Below, piece by piece: positions 27,677 to 36,438 of a stretch of 64,000 bases of DNA. Origin of the DNA: Sphingomonas hengshuiensis. GTDB taxonomy: Bacteria; Pseudomonadota; Alphaproteobacteria; Sphingomonadales; Sphingomonadaceae. The stretch covers positions 434,001-498,000 of the forward strand of contig NZ_CP010836.1 in assembly GCF_000935025.1 (NCBI RefSeq), given 5' to 3'. Within the stretch, counting starts at the first letter, position 1, and each line of letters begins with the position of its first letter. The translations under genes and the position numbers were made by a program. The notes under the pieces were generated by a model. That model worked only from the letters and a program-made list of their open reading frames with translations, did not search any database and was not told the DNA's origin.

Positions 27677-28750
27677 ATGGATTTTTCGACACGTCTGGCC
27701 GAATTACAGAAGCGTACTTTGGAGCATCGCGAGGCGTTGCTGACCGAGGAAGCCGCGAAGACGGCGCTTGTCATGCCGTTTCTTCAATCGCTTGGGTACG
27801 ATGTGTTTAACCCCAAGGAAGTGGTTCCGGAGTTCACCGCAGACGTCGGCACCAAAAAAGGCGAGAAAGTCGATTACGCGATATGCTCCAACGGCGCCGT
27901 AAATATTCTGGTCGAGTGCAAGCCCTCTACATCGGAATTGAACGTCAACCACGCCGGCCAGCTGTTTCGCTATTTCAGTGTGACTGATGCGCGGCTTGCG
28001 GTGCTCACGAATGGCGTAAACTATCAGTTCTTCTCGGACGTCGAGAAGCCCAACAAAATGGACGATCGCCCCTTTTTCACGTTCAGCATGGACGCGATCA
28101 AGCCCTCCGACATTCGCACGCTGGAGAAGTTTACCAAGAGCGAATTCGATATCGAAAAGATTCTTCTGGAAGCGGGGAATCTCAAACTCCAATCGCTTCT
28201 TCGGAAGGCGATAGAGCAGGAATTCGCCGAGCCCTCCGAGGATTTCGTACGCCTGTTCGCGGCGAGGGTCGTCGAGGGGCGCTTAACGCCCGTCGTGAAG
28301 GAGAGCATCGCGCGCCTCGTGCCGGCGACGATTGCGTCGATCATCAGGGACCGGGTCAGCGAACGCCTCTCCTCCGCGCTAAACGCCACTGCACCTGCCC
28401 TCAGCGAGGCTGAAGTGGCGGTTGCCGACCCCGCTGAGGAGGGGGTTGTCACGACCCAGGACGAAATAAGCGGCTTCCACATCGTCCAGGCGATTGCCTC
28501 ACGGCTCGTGGACCCGAAACGTGTCGTTATGCGAGACAGCAAATCCTATTGCGCGATTTTGCTCGACGACAATAACCGTAAGACGATCGCGCGGATGTGG
28601 TTCAATTCGCCGACTACGCGGTATTTTGGCACCTTTACGGGCAAGGAGGAGGTTCGCCACCTCATGCCGGAACTGACGGGCATTTATCAAATGTCCGCCC
28701 AGATCGAGGCGCGACTGGCCGAACTGGATGCCGGGCTGGCATCCGGCTGA
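27677..28750 (+). CDS. Type I restriction endonuclease N-terminal (HsdR_N)-like protein
   Basis: A 357-residue protein whose first ~150 residues resemble the HsdR N-terminal nuclease domain: a PD-(D/E)xK site with Asp66 in EKVDYAI and Glu80-Cys-Lys82 in ILVECKPS, after KTALVMPFLQSLGYDVFNP. There is no helicase, methylase or specificity subunit nearby. The C-terminal part (GFHIVQAIASRLVDPKRVVM to RYFGTFTGKE) is a separate small domain. Base composition is visibly less GC-rich than the neighbours, consistent with transfer. ATG 27677 with GGGGGAG five bases upstream is preferred to GTG 27671. Proteins like this are found alone and their role is unclear. Confidence 0.8.
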   Translation: MDFSTRLAELQKRTLEHREALLTEEAAKTALVMPFLQSLGYDVFNPKEVVPEFTADVGTKKGEKVDYAICSNGAVNILVECKPSTSELNVNHAGQLFRYFSVTDARLAVLTNGVNYQFFSDVEKPNKMDDRPFFTFSMDAIKPSDIRTLEKFTKSEFDIEKILLEAGNLKLQSLLRKAIEQEFAEPSEDFVRLFAARVVEGRLTPVVKESIARLVPATIASIIRDRVSERLSSALNATAPALSEAEVAVADPAEEGVVTTQDEISGFHIVQAIASRLVDPKRVVMRDSKSYCAILLDDNNRKTIARMWFNSPTTRYFGTFTGKEEVRHLMPELTGIYQMSAQIEARLAELDAGLASG

Positions 28751-28760
28751 GCGGTACGCC

Positions 28761-29816
28761 CTAACTGCGCGCCTGCGACCACCCCAGCGCCCGCACCCTC
28801 CCCACCACCAGCGACAGCAGCCATTCGGGCTCGCGCAGCGGGGAGCGGACCGGATCGCGCCGCAGCGGCAGGACGTCGCGCAGGCGGACGGTGCGCAGGC
28901 GCAATGCGGGGCGCACCACCAGCCACCATAGCCGCGCATATTCGCGGTCGATGCGGCGGCGGGTGGTCGCGTCGAGCGGGCGGCTGGCCACGAACCGGCA
29001 GTGGAGCGCGTCGAGTGTCGCCAGCACCTGCGCCAGCGTCGGCAGGTCGGGGACGGGATCGCGCGCCATCAGGTGGCGGACCACCAAAGCGGCGCGGTCC
29101 GGGGCCGCGTCCCCGAACAGCGGCGCATAACGCTCGGCAAGCACCTTCGCCGCGCTCGCCGCCATCGCCTCGCGGAACTTCTTCGATGCGCCGCCGGGGT
29201 GGCAGCGATAGACGAGCAGCGGCGCCTCGATCCGCGCCACCGTGCCGAATGCGCGGATGCGGTGGTACAGGTCGAAATCCTCGGCATAGCGTATCTCGGG
29301 CCGCTCGAACGGCGCCAGCCGCCGCGCCGCCTCCGCGCGCAGCATCACCGACGACCACACCAGCGGGTTCTGCACCATCAGCAGCCAGTCGATCACCGCC
29401 GGGCTCAGGTCGCGCGGGCCGGGCCAGCGGCTGGTGACGCCTTCGGACAACAACATGCAGTCGCTGGCGACCAGCGCCACGTCAGGGTGCGCGTCGAGAT
29501 AGGCGACCTGCCGCGCGAAGCGATCGGGCGCGCAGAGATCGTCCTGGTCGAGCCCGGCGACATAGCGCCCGCGAACCTGCGCGAACGCCTGGTTGCGCGC
29601 CAGCACCGGCCCGCCATTCTCCGTGGCGCGGAACAGGCGGATACGCGGATCGGTATAGCGCTGGAGTACGTCCCATGTGTCGTCGGTCGAGCAGTCGTCG
29701 ACCACGATCAGCTCGAAATCGGCGAAGCTCTGCGCCAGCACCGACTCGATCGTCTCGCCGATCAGCGCCGCGCCGTTATAGGCGGGCATGAGGACTGACA
29801 GCGCGGGTGCGGTCAT
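28761..29816 (-). CDS. Family 2 glycosyltransferase
   Basis: A 351-residue GT-A-fold glycosyltransferase. It begins ALSVLMPAYNGAALIGETIE, then LIVVDDCSTDDTWDVL (nucleotide-sugar binding), and has the DxD-like GLDQDDLCAPDRF near residue 100 and YAEDFDLYHRIRAFG near 195. The C-terminal ~100 residues are helical and basic. Its ATG overlaps the stop of the upstream flavoprotein frame in an ATGA, so the two are translationally coupled. This suggests it transfers the sugar made or modified by the aminotransferase/flavoprotein. It converges with the HsdR_N-like gene with ten bases between. Confidence 0.88.
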   Translation of the reverse strand: MTAPALSVLMPAYNGAALIGETIESVLAQSFADFELIVVDDCSTDDTWDVLQRYTDPRIRLFRATENGGPVLARNQAFAQVRGRYVAGLDQDDLCAPDRFARQVAYLDAHPDVALVASDCMLLSEGVTSRWPGPRDLSPAVIDWLLMVQNPLVWSSVMLRAEAARRLAPFERPEIRYAEDFDLYHRIRAFGTVARIEAPLLVYRCHPGGASKKFREAMAASAAKVLAERYAPLFGDAAPDRAALVVRHLMARDPVPDLPTLAQVLATLDALHCRFVASRPLDATTRRRIDREYARLWWLVVRPALRLRTVRLRDVLPLRRDPVRSPLREPEWLLSLVVGRVRALGWSQARS

Positions 29817-30507
29817 GCCGCCTTGCGCGCGGGTTGCGCCACCTCGCGGTCGAGCAGCTGCTCGACGATGCACTGGCCGACATCGTTCTGCCACAGCCAC
29901 AGCCCGTTGGCCTTGCCCTTGAAGCTGCGCTCGCCGCCCAGCCGCCCTTCGGGCACGAACCCTGCCGCCAGCCCGATGCCATAGGCGCCGGGCAGCGGCT
30001 GGCCCGCCGCGTCGATCACCCGGCATTGCTGGTCGACCAGCCGCGGGCGTCCGGGGGCATGCGCGGCCAGCGCGATCACCTCGCCATCGACGCCGAACAG
30101 CGGCAGCGCGTGCGGGCGATAGCCGAGCGCGCCGATGACGATATCGGCGGCGTCGAGGATCGCGCCTGCCGCCGCGTCGTCGCCGCCCAGCCGGTGGAGC
30201 CGGAAGCGCGGATCCGGCGCCCGCCCGCCAATCCCCAGCATCCGCAGCACCAGTTCGCGCGCCTCGAGCCGGAACGCCGCGAGCCGATAGACGAATCCGC
30301 TCAACGGGCAGATATCGTCGGGGCCGAAATCGGTGAAGCCATCGGCATAAGCGGCCTCGGCGGACGGGTAGAAGGGGCGCAGCGGCGCGCGGTGGAGGAG
30401 CGTCAGCGCCGCCGCGCCCAACGGAATGTCCGATTTGAGCAGCAGCGCCGCAGCCGCCACCGCGCTGGTCGACGCGCCGACGATCGCGATCCGCGGGGCA
30501 GGGCGGG
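29813..30507 (-). pseudogene. Out-of-frame C-terminal part of the aminotransferase-flavoprotein fusion
   Basis: Downstream of about 30509 the flavoprotein sequence continues in the -1 frame relative to the upstream part: PRIAIVGASTSAVAAAALLL (second nucleotide-binding fold), YADGFTDFGPDDICPLSG, IVIGALGYRPHALPLFG, YGIGLAAGFVPEGRLGG and NGLWLWQNDVGQCIVEQLLD. The frame has no start of its own near the junction. One extra base in a G5 run (30505-30509, C5 on the coding strand) would restore a single 828-codon gene from 32298 to 29813. The ATGA overlap with the glycosyltransferase is kept, which suggests a recent lesion, a base-call error or a frameshifting site rather than old decay. Confidence 0.75.
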
Positions 30508-32298
30508 GGCCAGCCGCGCCCGCAGCGCGTCCACGCCACCGATGCGGAGAAAGGCGTCGGACGGCACCAGCCGCTCGCCGACTCGCGCGCCCAGCGGCAT
30601 CCCCGCCACCTGCGCGCTGGCTACCTCGTCGGGGCATTGATAGCCGCCGGTCGCCAGCACGAGGTTGCGCGCCAGCAGCGTGCGCTCGGCCCCGGTCGCG
30701 CAATCGCGGATGCGCGCCTGCCACAGCCCGGCGGGGGTGCGACGCGCTTCGACCACGGCATGCCCCGTCAGCAGCGACCCGCCATTCTCCGCCACGACTG
30801 CGCCGACGCGGTCCCCCAGCGCCTCCAGAAACGCCCCGGTGCGCGCGAGCGGCACGCCCAGCCGGCCTATATGGCGCGCAATCTCCTGCCCGCTGGGATG
30901 CTCGGTCAGCGCCGCGATTTCGGGGTGGGGGTTGTCCCTGGCCGCGGTCAGGAAGGTCTCGGCGGTGCTGTCGGAGGTGATCGCATAGCGCGCGAGCTGG
31001 CCCCCGCCGAGGCTGACCCCGCGCTCGACCACCACCAGCCCGGCGGCGAGATCGGCGAGGCGCCCCTGCTTGCTCGCCGAAAGCAGCATCGCGATCCCCG
31101 CCGGGCCGCCGCCGACGAGCAGCGTCGCATGGACCTGCGGCGTGCGGACCTGCGCGGGGACCGCACGGCGGGCACGCGCGCAGGCGTCGAGCAGCGCGCC
31201 GGCGACCGTGTCGACATCGGCGAGCGTCATCGCGTCGGTGACCGGCAGCGACAGCATCCGCGCGCCGATCGCGTCCGCCACGGGGGTCGGCCCGGCGATG
31301 CAACACCGCTGGAAATAGGGCTGCTGCCCCAGGTGCGGGCTGAAATAATGCCCCGATCCGATCCCCTGCGCGGCAAGATCGGCCATGATCGCGGCGCGCC
31401 GGGGCGCGAGGTCCGCGGGCAGAAGCACAGAATGGAATTGCGGGATCGCCCGCGCGCCCTGCACGCGCTGCGCCGTCACCGCATCGCCCAGCCCCTCGCG
31501 ATAGCGCGCGGCGAGCGCGATGCGATGCGCCGCCACCCCCTCGATCGCCTCCAGCCGGGCCAGCGCGAGCAGCCCGAGCACTTCGGGCAGCTTGGCGTTC
31601 ATCCCCGGCCCCATCGCGGCGCGCCCGCCATCGAAGCCGTAATTGCTCATCCGCCGCATCTCGGCGATCTGCACGGCGTCGGCGCTGTAGACCAGCCCGC
31701 CCTCGGCAGTGCCGAACGGCTTGGTCGCGTGCATCGAGAATACCGTCGCGAAGCGTGCCCGCCCGCCAAACCCCGTGCCCGCGGCGTCGATATTGCCGAG
31801 CGACGCGGCGGCGTCGACCACGATCCCCGCGCCATGCTCGCCGGAGATCCGCGCGTAACGGTCGAGGTCGATGCCGGTCCCGAAGCTGTCATAGGGCACG
31901 ATCACCGCGACCCGCTCGCCATGCAGCCGCAGCGCCGCGTCCTCGGCGGCGGCGCAGGCGGCCCAGTCGTCGGGGTTGCTGTCGACCAGCACGGGGGTCA
32001 GCCCCGCCCAGAGCGCAGCATGCGCAGTCGCCGCAAAGGTGAAGGCGGGCATCAGCGCAAGATCGCCCGATCGCCCCTCGCGCGCATGGCGGATCGCCAG
32101 CATCAGCCCCATCGTCGCGCTGGGCACCGCCAGGCAATCGCCCGCGCCGCCATACAGCCGCTCGACGATCGCGGCTTCGAACCGGCGCACCACCGGTCCG
32201 CCATTGGTGTAGATCCCCGAAGTCTCGATCGCCGCCAGCGCATCGGCCATTTCGCTCAGTCGCGGCGGGCGCGCCGCGATCAACGGTAATTCAGCCAT
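30403..32298 (-). CDS. DegT/DnrJ-type aminotransferase fused to FAD-dependent oxidoreductase (frameshifted)
   Basis: Residues 1 to about 380 are a sugar aminotransferase of the DegT/DnrJ/EryC1/StrS family: TSGIYTNGGPVVRRFE, MPAFTFAATAHA, VVDAAASLGNID (Asp162 for the PLP ring) and SMHATKPFGTAEGGLV with Lys193 as the Schiff-base lysine. From about 385 a flavoprotein begins: ATLLVGGGPAGIAMLLSA (FAD fold), SLGGGQLARYAI and LVLATGGYQCPDEVA, reminiscent of class B monooxygenases or N-hydroxylases. Near residue 597 the frame is lost and runs out in an Arg-rich tail to 30403; the true continuation is in another frame (29813-30507). As read, the product lacks the second nucleotide-binding half. I do not know a described protein with this exact fusion. 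Confidence 0.8.
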   Translation of the reverse strand: MAELPLIAARPPRLSEMADALAAIETSGIYTNGGPVVRRFEAAIVERLYGGAGDCLAVPSATMGLMLAIRHAREGRSGDLALMPAFTFAATAHAALWAGLTPVLVDSNPDDWAACAAAEDAALRLHGERVAVIVPYDSFGTGIDLDRYARISGEHGAGIVVDAAASLGNIDAAGTGFGGRARFATVFSMHATKPFGTAEGGLVYSADAVQIAEMRRMSNYGFDGGRAAMGPGMNAKLPEVLGLLALARLEAIEGVAAHRIALAARYREGLGDAVTAQRVQGARAIPQFHSVLLPADLAPRRAAIMADLAAQGIGSGHYFSPHLGQQPYFQRCCIAGPTPVADAIGARMLSLPVTDAMTLADVDTVAGALLDACARARRAVPAQVRTPQVHATLLVGGGPAGIAMLLSASKQGRLADLAAGLVVVERGVSLGGGQLARYAITSDSTAETFLTAARDNPHPEIAALTEHPSGQEIARHIGRLGVPLARTGAFLEALGDRVGAVVAENGGSLLTGHAVVEARRTPAGLWQARIRDCATGAERTLLARNLVLATGGYQCPDEVASAQVAGMPLGARVGERLVPSDAFLRIGGVDALRARLAPALPRGSRSSARRPARWRLRRCCSNRTFRWARRR

Positions 32299-32389
32299 GC
32301 CCCCGCATTACTCCCGCCTGCGACCCCTTGTTGCGGGGACCGTGGCAGGTGCGGCCTAAGAATCCGGTAATGGCGCGTTAGGAAGGGGT

Positions 32390-32755
32390 TTACCCCAGCG
32401 GGTAGAGCGCGCCCGCGATCCAGCGCAGTTCGGCGCGCAGCACGCCCCAGGCGCGGGCGGCGGCGCGGCTGTCCATCGCCTCGATCCCGATCCCGCGCGC
32501 GCCCAGCGCCTTGACCAGCGCCAGCGGCGGGCGGACCAACGTCGCGCCGGTGCCCAGCAACAGGAATTCGGGTTTGGGGTCGAGCGCGAGCAGCGGCGCC
32601 AGATCGCCCTCGGCGAGGTCGGCGATCGGCGGCGGCGACCAGCCATCGGCGCGCTGCGGGGTGATCAACAGCCCCTCATACACGCCCTCATCGACGCGAA
32701 AGCCGCGCCCCGAAAAGCCCGAGATCAGCGGACCTTCGGCGCTGCGGCGTTCCAT
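32390..32755 (-). CDS. Mth938-like domain (DUF498) protein
   Basis: A 121-residue single-domain protein of the Mth938/NDUFAF3 family: LISGFSGRGFRVDEGVYEGL, LLLGTGATLVRPPLALVKAL, IGIEAMDSRAAARAWGVL. Bacterial members often lie next to sec genes, and this one follows secF by 20 bases on the same strand. Function is unproven; mitochondrial relatives are complex I assembly factors. ATG 32755 is preferred over an in-frame GTG two codons upstream. Confidence 0.85.
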   Translation of the reverse strand: MERRSAEGPLISGFSGRGFRVDEGVYEGLLITPQRADGWSPPPIADLAEGDLAPLLALDPKPEFLLLGTGATLVRPPLALVKALGARGIGIEAMDSRAAARAWGVLRAELRWIAGALYPLG

Positions 32756-32775
32756 CTTCACCCGCGTTTACCGCG

Positions 32776-33741
32776 TCAGGGCAGGTCGCGCGGCGCAACG
32801 CGCTCGGCGTTGCTCGCATCGGCCTTGGCCTCGCGGAAACCGGGCTTGAGCCCCAGCGTGATCAGCAGCGACGACGAGACATAGACCGACGAATAGGTGC
32901 CGACCACGATGCCCAGCATCATCGCCGAGGCGAAGCCGCGCAGCACATGCCCGCCCCAGATCAGCAGCGACGCCAGCGCCAGCATGATCGTCAGCGAGGT
33001 CATCACGGTGCGCGGCAGCGTCTCGTTGACCGAAAGGTCGATCAGCTCGCGCATCCCCATCTTGCGGAATTTGCGCATGTTTTCGCGGATACGGTCGTCG
33101 ATCACCATCTTGTCGTTGATCGAATAGCCGATGATCGTCAGCACCGCCGCGACGATGTTGAGGTCGAACACCAACTGAGTCAGCGCGAAGAAGCCGATCG
33201 TCATCAGCACGTCGTGGATGATCGCCACCGCCGTCGACACGCCGAACTGCCATTCATAGCGGAACCACGAGAAGATCGCGATGCCGATGATCGCGAGCAG
33301 CACCGCGAGGATGCCGTTCTGGACCAGCTCGCCCGAAACCTTGCCCGACACCGTCGAGTAATTGCTGAAGCTCGCGCCGGGGAATTTCGCCGCCAGCGCC
33401 GCCTTCACCTTCTCCACCATCGCATCGACCGCCGCCGGATCGCTCGATTCGGGCGGGGGCAGGCGGATGGTGATCGTGTTCGGCCCGCCGAGTTGCTGGA
33501 GCGCAGCCTCGCCCAGGCCCAGCCCGTTGACCAGCGCGCGCACTTCGTCGAGCGGCGGCGCGGTCGTGAACTTCTCCTCGATCGAGACGCCGCCGACAAA
33601 GTCGACGCCGAGATTGAGGCCGCGCACCACGGTCAGCACCAGCGCCGCCACGGTGAGCAGCGCGGTGATCGCAAAGGCGATGTGGCGGACGCGCACGAAC
33701 CCGATGTTCGTGTTGTCCGGGATGATCTTGAGGAGCCGCAT
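32776..33741 (-). CDS. secF: Protein translocase subunit SecF
   Basis: Inner-membrane component of SecDF-YajC, which uses the proton gradient to help pull exported proteins through SecYEG. It has 321 residues: a first transmembrane helix (20-40), a periplasmic domain (40-140), then five helices. LNLGVDFVGGVSIEE, the RND signature GYSINDKMVIDDRIREN and TSLTIMLALASLLIWGG are typical. It follows secD by 16 bases. Confidence 0.97.
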   Translation of the reverse strand: MRLLKIIPDNTNIGFVRVRHIAFAITALLTVAALVLTVVRGLNLGVDFVGGVSIEEKFTTAPPLDEVRALVNGLGLGEAALQQLGGPNTITIRLPPPESSDPAAVDAMVEKVKAALAAKFPGASFSNYSTVSGKVSGELVQNGILAVLLAIIGIAIFSWFRYEWQFGVSTAVAIIHDVLMTIGFFALTQLVFDLNIVAAVLTIIGYSINDKMVIDDRIRENMRKFRKMGMRELIDLSVNETLPRTVMTSLTIMLALASLLIWGGHVLRGFASAMMLGIVVGTYSSVYVSSSLLITLGLKPGFREAKADASNAERVAPRDLP

Positions 33742-33757
33742 GGGGATCGCGCTTCCG

Positions 33758-35353
33758 TTAAATGTTGATCTCGGCGGGCCGGTTACGGCGCAGCCAGATC
33801 GTGACGAGCATGCGAGTGAAGACCACCGCGGTGAACACCGACGTCGCGATGCCGATCAGCAGCACGACCGCAAAGCCGCGGACCGGACCCGATCCGAGCG
33901 CGAGCATGATGAACCCGGCGATGGCGTGAGTCACGTTCGCTTCGAAAATCGTGCGGCTGGCCTCCTTATAGCCCAGCTCGACTGCCTGCATCACGCTGCG
34001 CCCGCGCCGCCGCTCTTCGCGGATACGCTCGTTGATCAGCACGTTGGCGTCGACCGCGGTGCCGATCGTCAGCACGAAGCCGGCGATGCCCGGCAGCGTC
34101 AGCGTGGCGTTGAGCAGGCCCATCACGCCCAGGATCACCAGCACGTTGATGACCACTGCGAAGGTCGCATAGAGGCCGAAGCGGCCATAGGTCAGGATCA
34201 TGAAGGCGATGACCGCGACGACCGCGATGATCGACGCGGTGATGCCCGCGCGGATCGAATCGGCGCCCAGTTCGGGGCTGACGGTGCTTTCCTGCACGAC
34301 CTTGAGCGCGATCGGCAGCTTGCCCGAACGCAGCGCGATCGCCAGTTCGTTCGCCGATTGCACCGTGAAACCGCCATTGATGACGGCGCTGCCGCCCAGG
34401 ATCGGTTCGTTGATCCGGGGGGCGGAGATCACCTTGTTGTCGACGATGATCGCAAAGGGCTTGCCCGAATTTTCCTGCGTCACCTTGGCGAAGCGCTTCG
34501 ATCCCGCGCCGTCGAGCTGGAGCGTGACGCCCGGCGCGCCGCTCTGCGGGTCATAGGTCTGGGTGGCGTTGACCAGCATCCCGCCGGTGATCATCACCTG
34601 GCGCTGGACCGCGATCATCCCGCCGCCATCGGCATAGGGCATCAGCACCGATCCGGCGGGGGCGATGCCCTGCGCGACCTGTTGCGGATCGGCGGTGGTA
34701 TCGACCAGCCGGAATTCGAGCTGCGCGGTCTGGCCGAGCAGCTTCTTGAGCGCAGTCGGATCGTCGAGCCCGGGGACCTGCACCACGATGCGGTTGCCGC
34801 CTTCGCGCACGACGGTCGGCTCCAGCGTGCCCAGGCCGTTGATGCGCTTGTCCACGACTTCGCGCGCGTCGTTCATCGCGGTGTCGATCGACTGCTGGAG
34901 CCCTGCGTCCGTGGGGGTGAGCACGAAGCGGCTCGAATCGACGACCGCAACGTCCCATTCGCGCTGCCCGGTGGTGCCGACTCCGCTGCCGGTGATCGCA
35001 AGCAGCCGTTCGCGCACTGCATCGACCTTCGCCGAATCGCGGACCATGAAGGTCAGCTTGCCGCCCTGGACCGATACGTCGCCGATTTCGATGCGCGGAT
35101 CGCGGCGCATTTCGGCGCGGACCTGCTCCTCCATCTGGTTGAGCTTGGCCTTGGCGACATCGGCGGTCTGCGCCTCGAGCAGCAGATAGCTGCCCCCGGC
35201 CAGATCGAGCCCCAGATTCACCGCAGGCCGCGGCATCCAGCTCGGCCAGGTCTCGCGCACCGATTTGGGAACGAAGCTCGGGATCGACAGCGACACCAGC
35301 AGCGCAAGGCCGATGGCGATCGACAGGATCTTCCAGCGCGGGAAATCGAGCAT
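33758..35353 (-). CDS. secD: Protein translocase subunit SecD
   Basis: A 531-residue partner of SecF. First helix IALGLALLVSLSIPSF, then LGLDLAGGSYLLLEAQT, a large periplasmic head (about 60-350) with VVDKRINGLGTLEP and IVVQVPGLDDP, and six C-terminal helices with LTIGTAVDANVLINERIREE carrying the transport-linked Asp. Its ATG shares one base with the yajC stop, so the order is yajC-secD-secF in one operon. Confidence 0.97.
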   Translation of the reverse strand: MLDFPRWKILSIAIGLALLVSLSIPSFVPKSVRETWPSWMPRPAVNLGLDLAGGSYLLLEAQTADVAKAKLNQMEEQVRAEMRRDPRIEIGDVSVQGGKLTFMVRDSAKVDAVRERLLAITGSGVGTTGQREWDVAVVDSSRFVLTPTDAGLQQSIDTAMNDAREVVDKRINGLGTLEPTVVREGGNRIVVQVPGLDDPTALKKLLGQTAQLEFRLVDTTADPQQVAQGIAPAGSVLMPYADGGGMIAVQRQVMITGGMLVNATQTYDPQSGAPGVTLQLDGAGSKRFAKVTQENSGKPFAIIVDNKVISAPRINEPILGGSAVINGGFTVQSANELAIALRSGKLPIALKVVQESTVSPELGADSIRAGITASIIAVVAVIAFMILTYGRFGLYATFAVVINVLVILGVMGLLNATLTLPGIAGFVLTIGTAVDANVLINERIREERRRGRSVMQAVELGYKEASRTIFEANVTHAIAGFIMLALGSGPVRGFAVVLLIGIATSVFTAVVFTRMLVTIWLRRNRPAEINI

Positions 35354-35691
35354 CAGTCGTTCGCGGGCTTGGCGCCGAGCGGGCGCACTTCGGCCAGAGT
35401 CGACTTGATCGCGCGGACGCGGACATTGGTGCCCAGCTCGATCTCGACTTCGCGCTCCTCGACGCGCGTAATCTTGCCGATCAGCCCGCCGGCGGTGACG
35501 ACGGTGTCACCCTTCTTGACCGCGGCGACGGCGTCCTGGATCGCCTTCATCCGCTTTTGCTGCGGACGGATCATCAGGAAATAGAAGACGACGAAGATAA
35601 GAGCGAGTGGCGCCAGCGACACGATCGCACCGGCGGTGCTGCCCTGGCTCGCCGCGCCTGCGGCCTGTGCATATGCGGGTGTTGCGAACAT
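35353..35691 (-). CDS. yajC: Preprotein translocase subunit YajC
   Basis: A 112-residue small membrane protein: Ala-rich N-terminus MFATPAYAQAAG, one transmembrane helix (about 25-45, IVSLAPLALIFVVFYFLMI), the signature RPQQKRMKAIQDAV and KGDTVVTAGGLIGKITRV. ATG 35691 is preferred over TTG 35700. First gene of yajC-secD-secF. Confidence 0.95.
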   Translation of the reverse strand: MFATPAYAQAAGAASQGSTAGAIVSLAPLALIFVVFYFLMIRPQQKRMKAIQDAVAAVKKGDTVVTAGGLIGKITRVEEREVEIELGTNVRVRAIKSTLAEVRPLGAKPAND

Positions 35692-35831
35692 GGTTTCCAA
35701 ATGCCTGGATCAGGGGGCACGGAACGGCCCCGGAATAGGCCGGCGCGCTACCATCAGTTAACGGGCCACGCAACTATTGTCGCGGACGCTTGCATCTCGG
35801 CGCAGACCGGCATAGAGGCCCCAACCTCGGT

Positions 35832-35908
35832 CGGGGCGTAGCGCAGCCTGGTAGCGCATCACACTGGGGGTGTGGGGGTCGCAGGTTCGAATCCTGTCGC
35901 CCCGACCA
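35832..35908 (+). tRNA. tRNA-Pro (anticodon GGG)
   Basis: A 77-nt cloverleaf with acceptor stem CGGGGCG / CGCCCCG, D-arm GCGCAGCCTGGTAGCGC, an anticodon loop reading CTGGGGG (anticodon GGG at 35867-35869 approximately) on the stem TCACA/TGTGG, T-arm GCAGGTTCGAATCCTGT, and a genomically encoded CCA at the end. It reads CCC codons. It is divergent from yajC and borders a lower-GC stretch. Confidence 0.95.
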
Positions 35909-35981
35909 ATTTACAACCGCATTTCGATTGGTGATGGTGGGTCTGCTGGCAGTGTCAGCAGCACCCTTTTGCGCTGTCTAA

Positions 35982-36016
35982 CCATTTAGCACCCCCGCTG
36001 GCGGGATGCTAAATGG
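35982..36016. terminator. Strong hairpin between tRNA-Pro and a convergent gene
   Basis: CCATTTAGCA (35982-35991) pairs perfectly with TGCTAAATGG (36007-36016), with further CCCGC/GCGGG pairing inside. It lies just past the stop of the 36022-36438 gene and 74 bp after the tRNA, so it could terminate both. There is no T-run. Confidence 0.5.
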
Positions 36017-36021
36017 CCAGT

Positions 36022-36438
36022 CTAAGCTCGAGAGACCGCCACGAGCCCGTCACCGTCTTCGCGCTGCTGAACTTCGCAATGTACGATTGTACCCGGCGGG
36101 TAGCGCCAGACCTCGTCGCTGGGCATCGGCCCGAGTATTTCGAACCGGCCATCTGCAAGCAACTGCGCCTGAACTGGACGCCATACGTCCGTTCCCTCGT
36201 CTTCCATTGGGATCAGTACGCCGATCAATCTGACGAAGCCTTCTTCCCAATGGTCTTGGTCCAATCGCATCTTATCAATTTCGAAGCCCGCCGGGTAATC
36301 GGAAAAACCGGGCAACGTTGAAAGCCGACTGATTGCTTGCTCCGCGAGAGTCGCACTGCGGTAAACGCCAATCAGTTTGGCATCTTCTCGATACTCATCG
36401 TCTTCTCGGGCATGGTACAGAAGGTAAACGTGTTCCAT
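36022..36438 (-). CDS. Hypothetical protein, DUF7336-like
   Basis: A 138-residue soluble protein starting MEHVYLLYHAREDDEYREDA, then KLIGVYRSATLAEQAISRLS, LPGFSDYPAGFEIDKMRLDQ and DHWEEGF. This resembles the DUF7336 pattern (VYLL...KLIG.Y....A..A...L....GF...P.GF.I....LD.DHW.EGF); the assignment is tentative. A C-terminal extension (WRPVQAQLLADGRFEILGPM to HCEVQQ) is not explained by it. Base composition is markedly lower in GC than the surroundings. Not in an operon. Confidence 0.65.
   Translation of the reverse strand: MEHVYLLYHAREDDEYREDAKLIGVYRSATLAEQAISRLSTLPGFSDYPAGFEIDKMRLDQDHWEEGFVRLIGVLIPMEDEGTDVWRPVQAQLLADGRFEILGPMPSDEVWRYPPGTIVHCEVQQREDGDGLVAVSRA

Noticed and set aside
29816..31306. 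Independent gene for the second flavoprotein half starting at 31306
   Set aside because: Upstream of about 30520 this frame is a shadow of the aminotransferase-flavoprotein frame; only the part from about 30507 down is real protein sequence.
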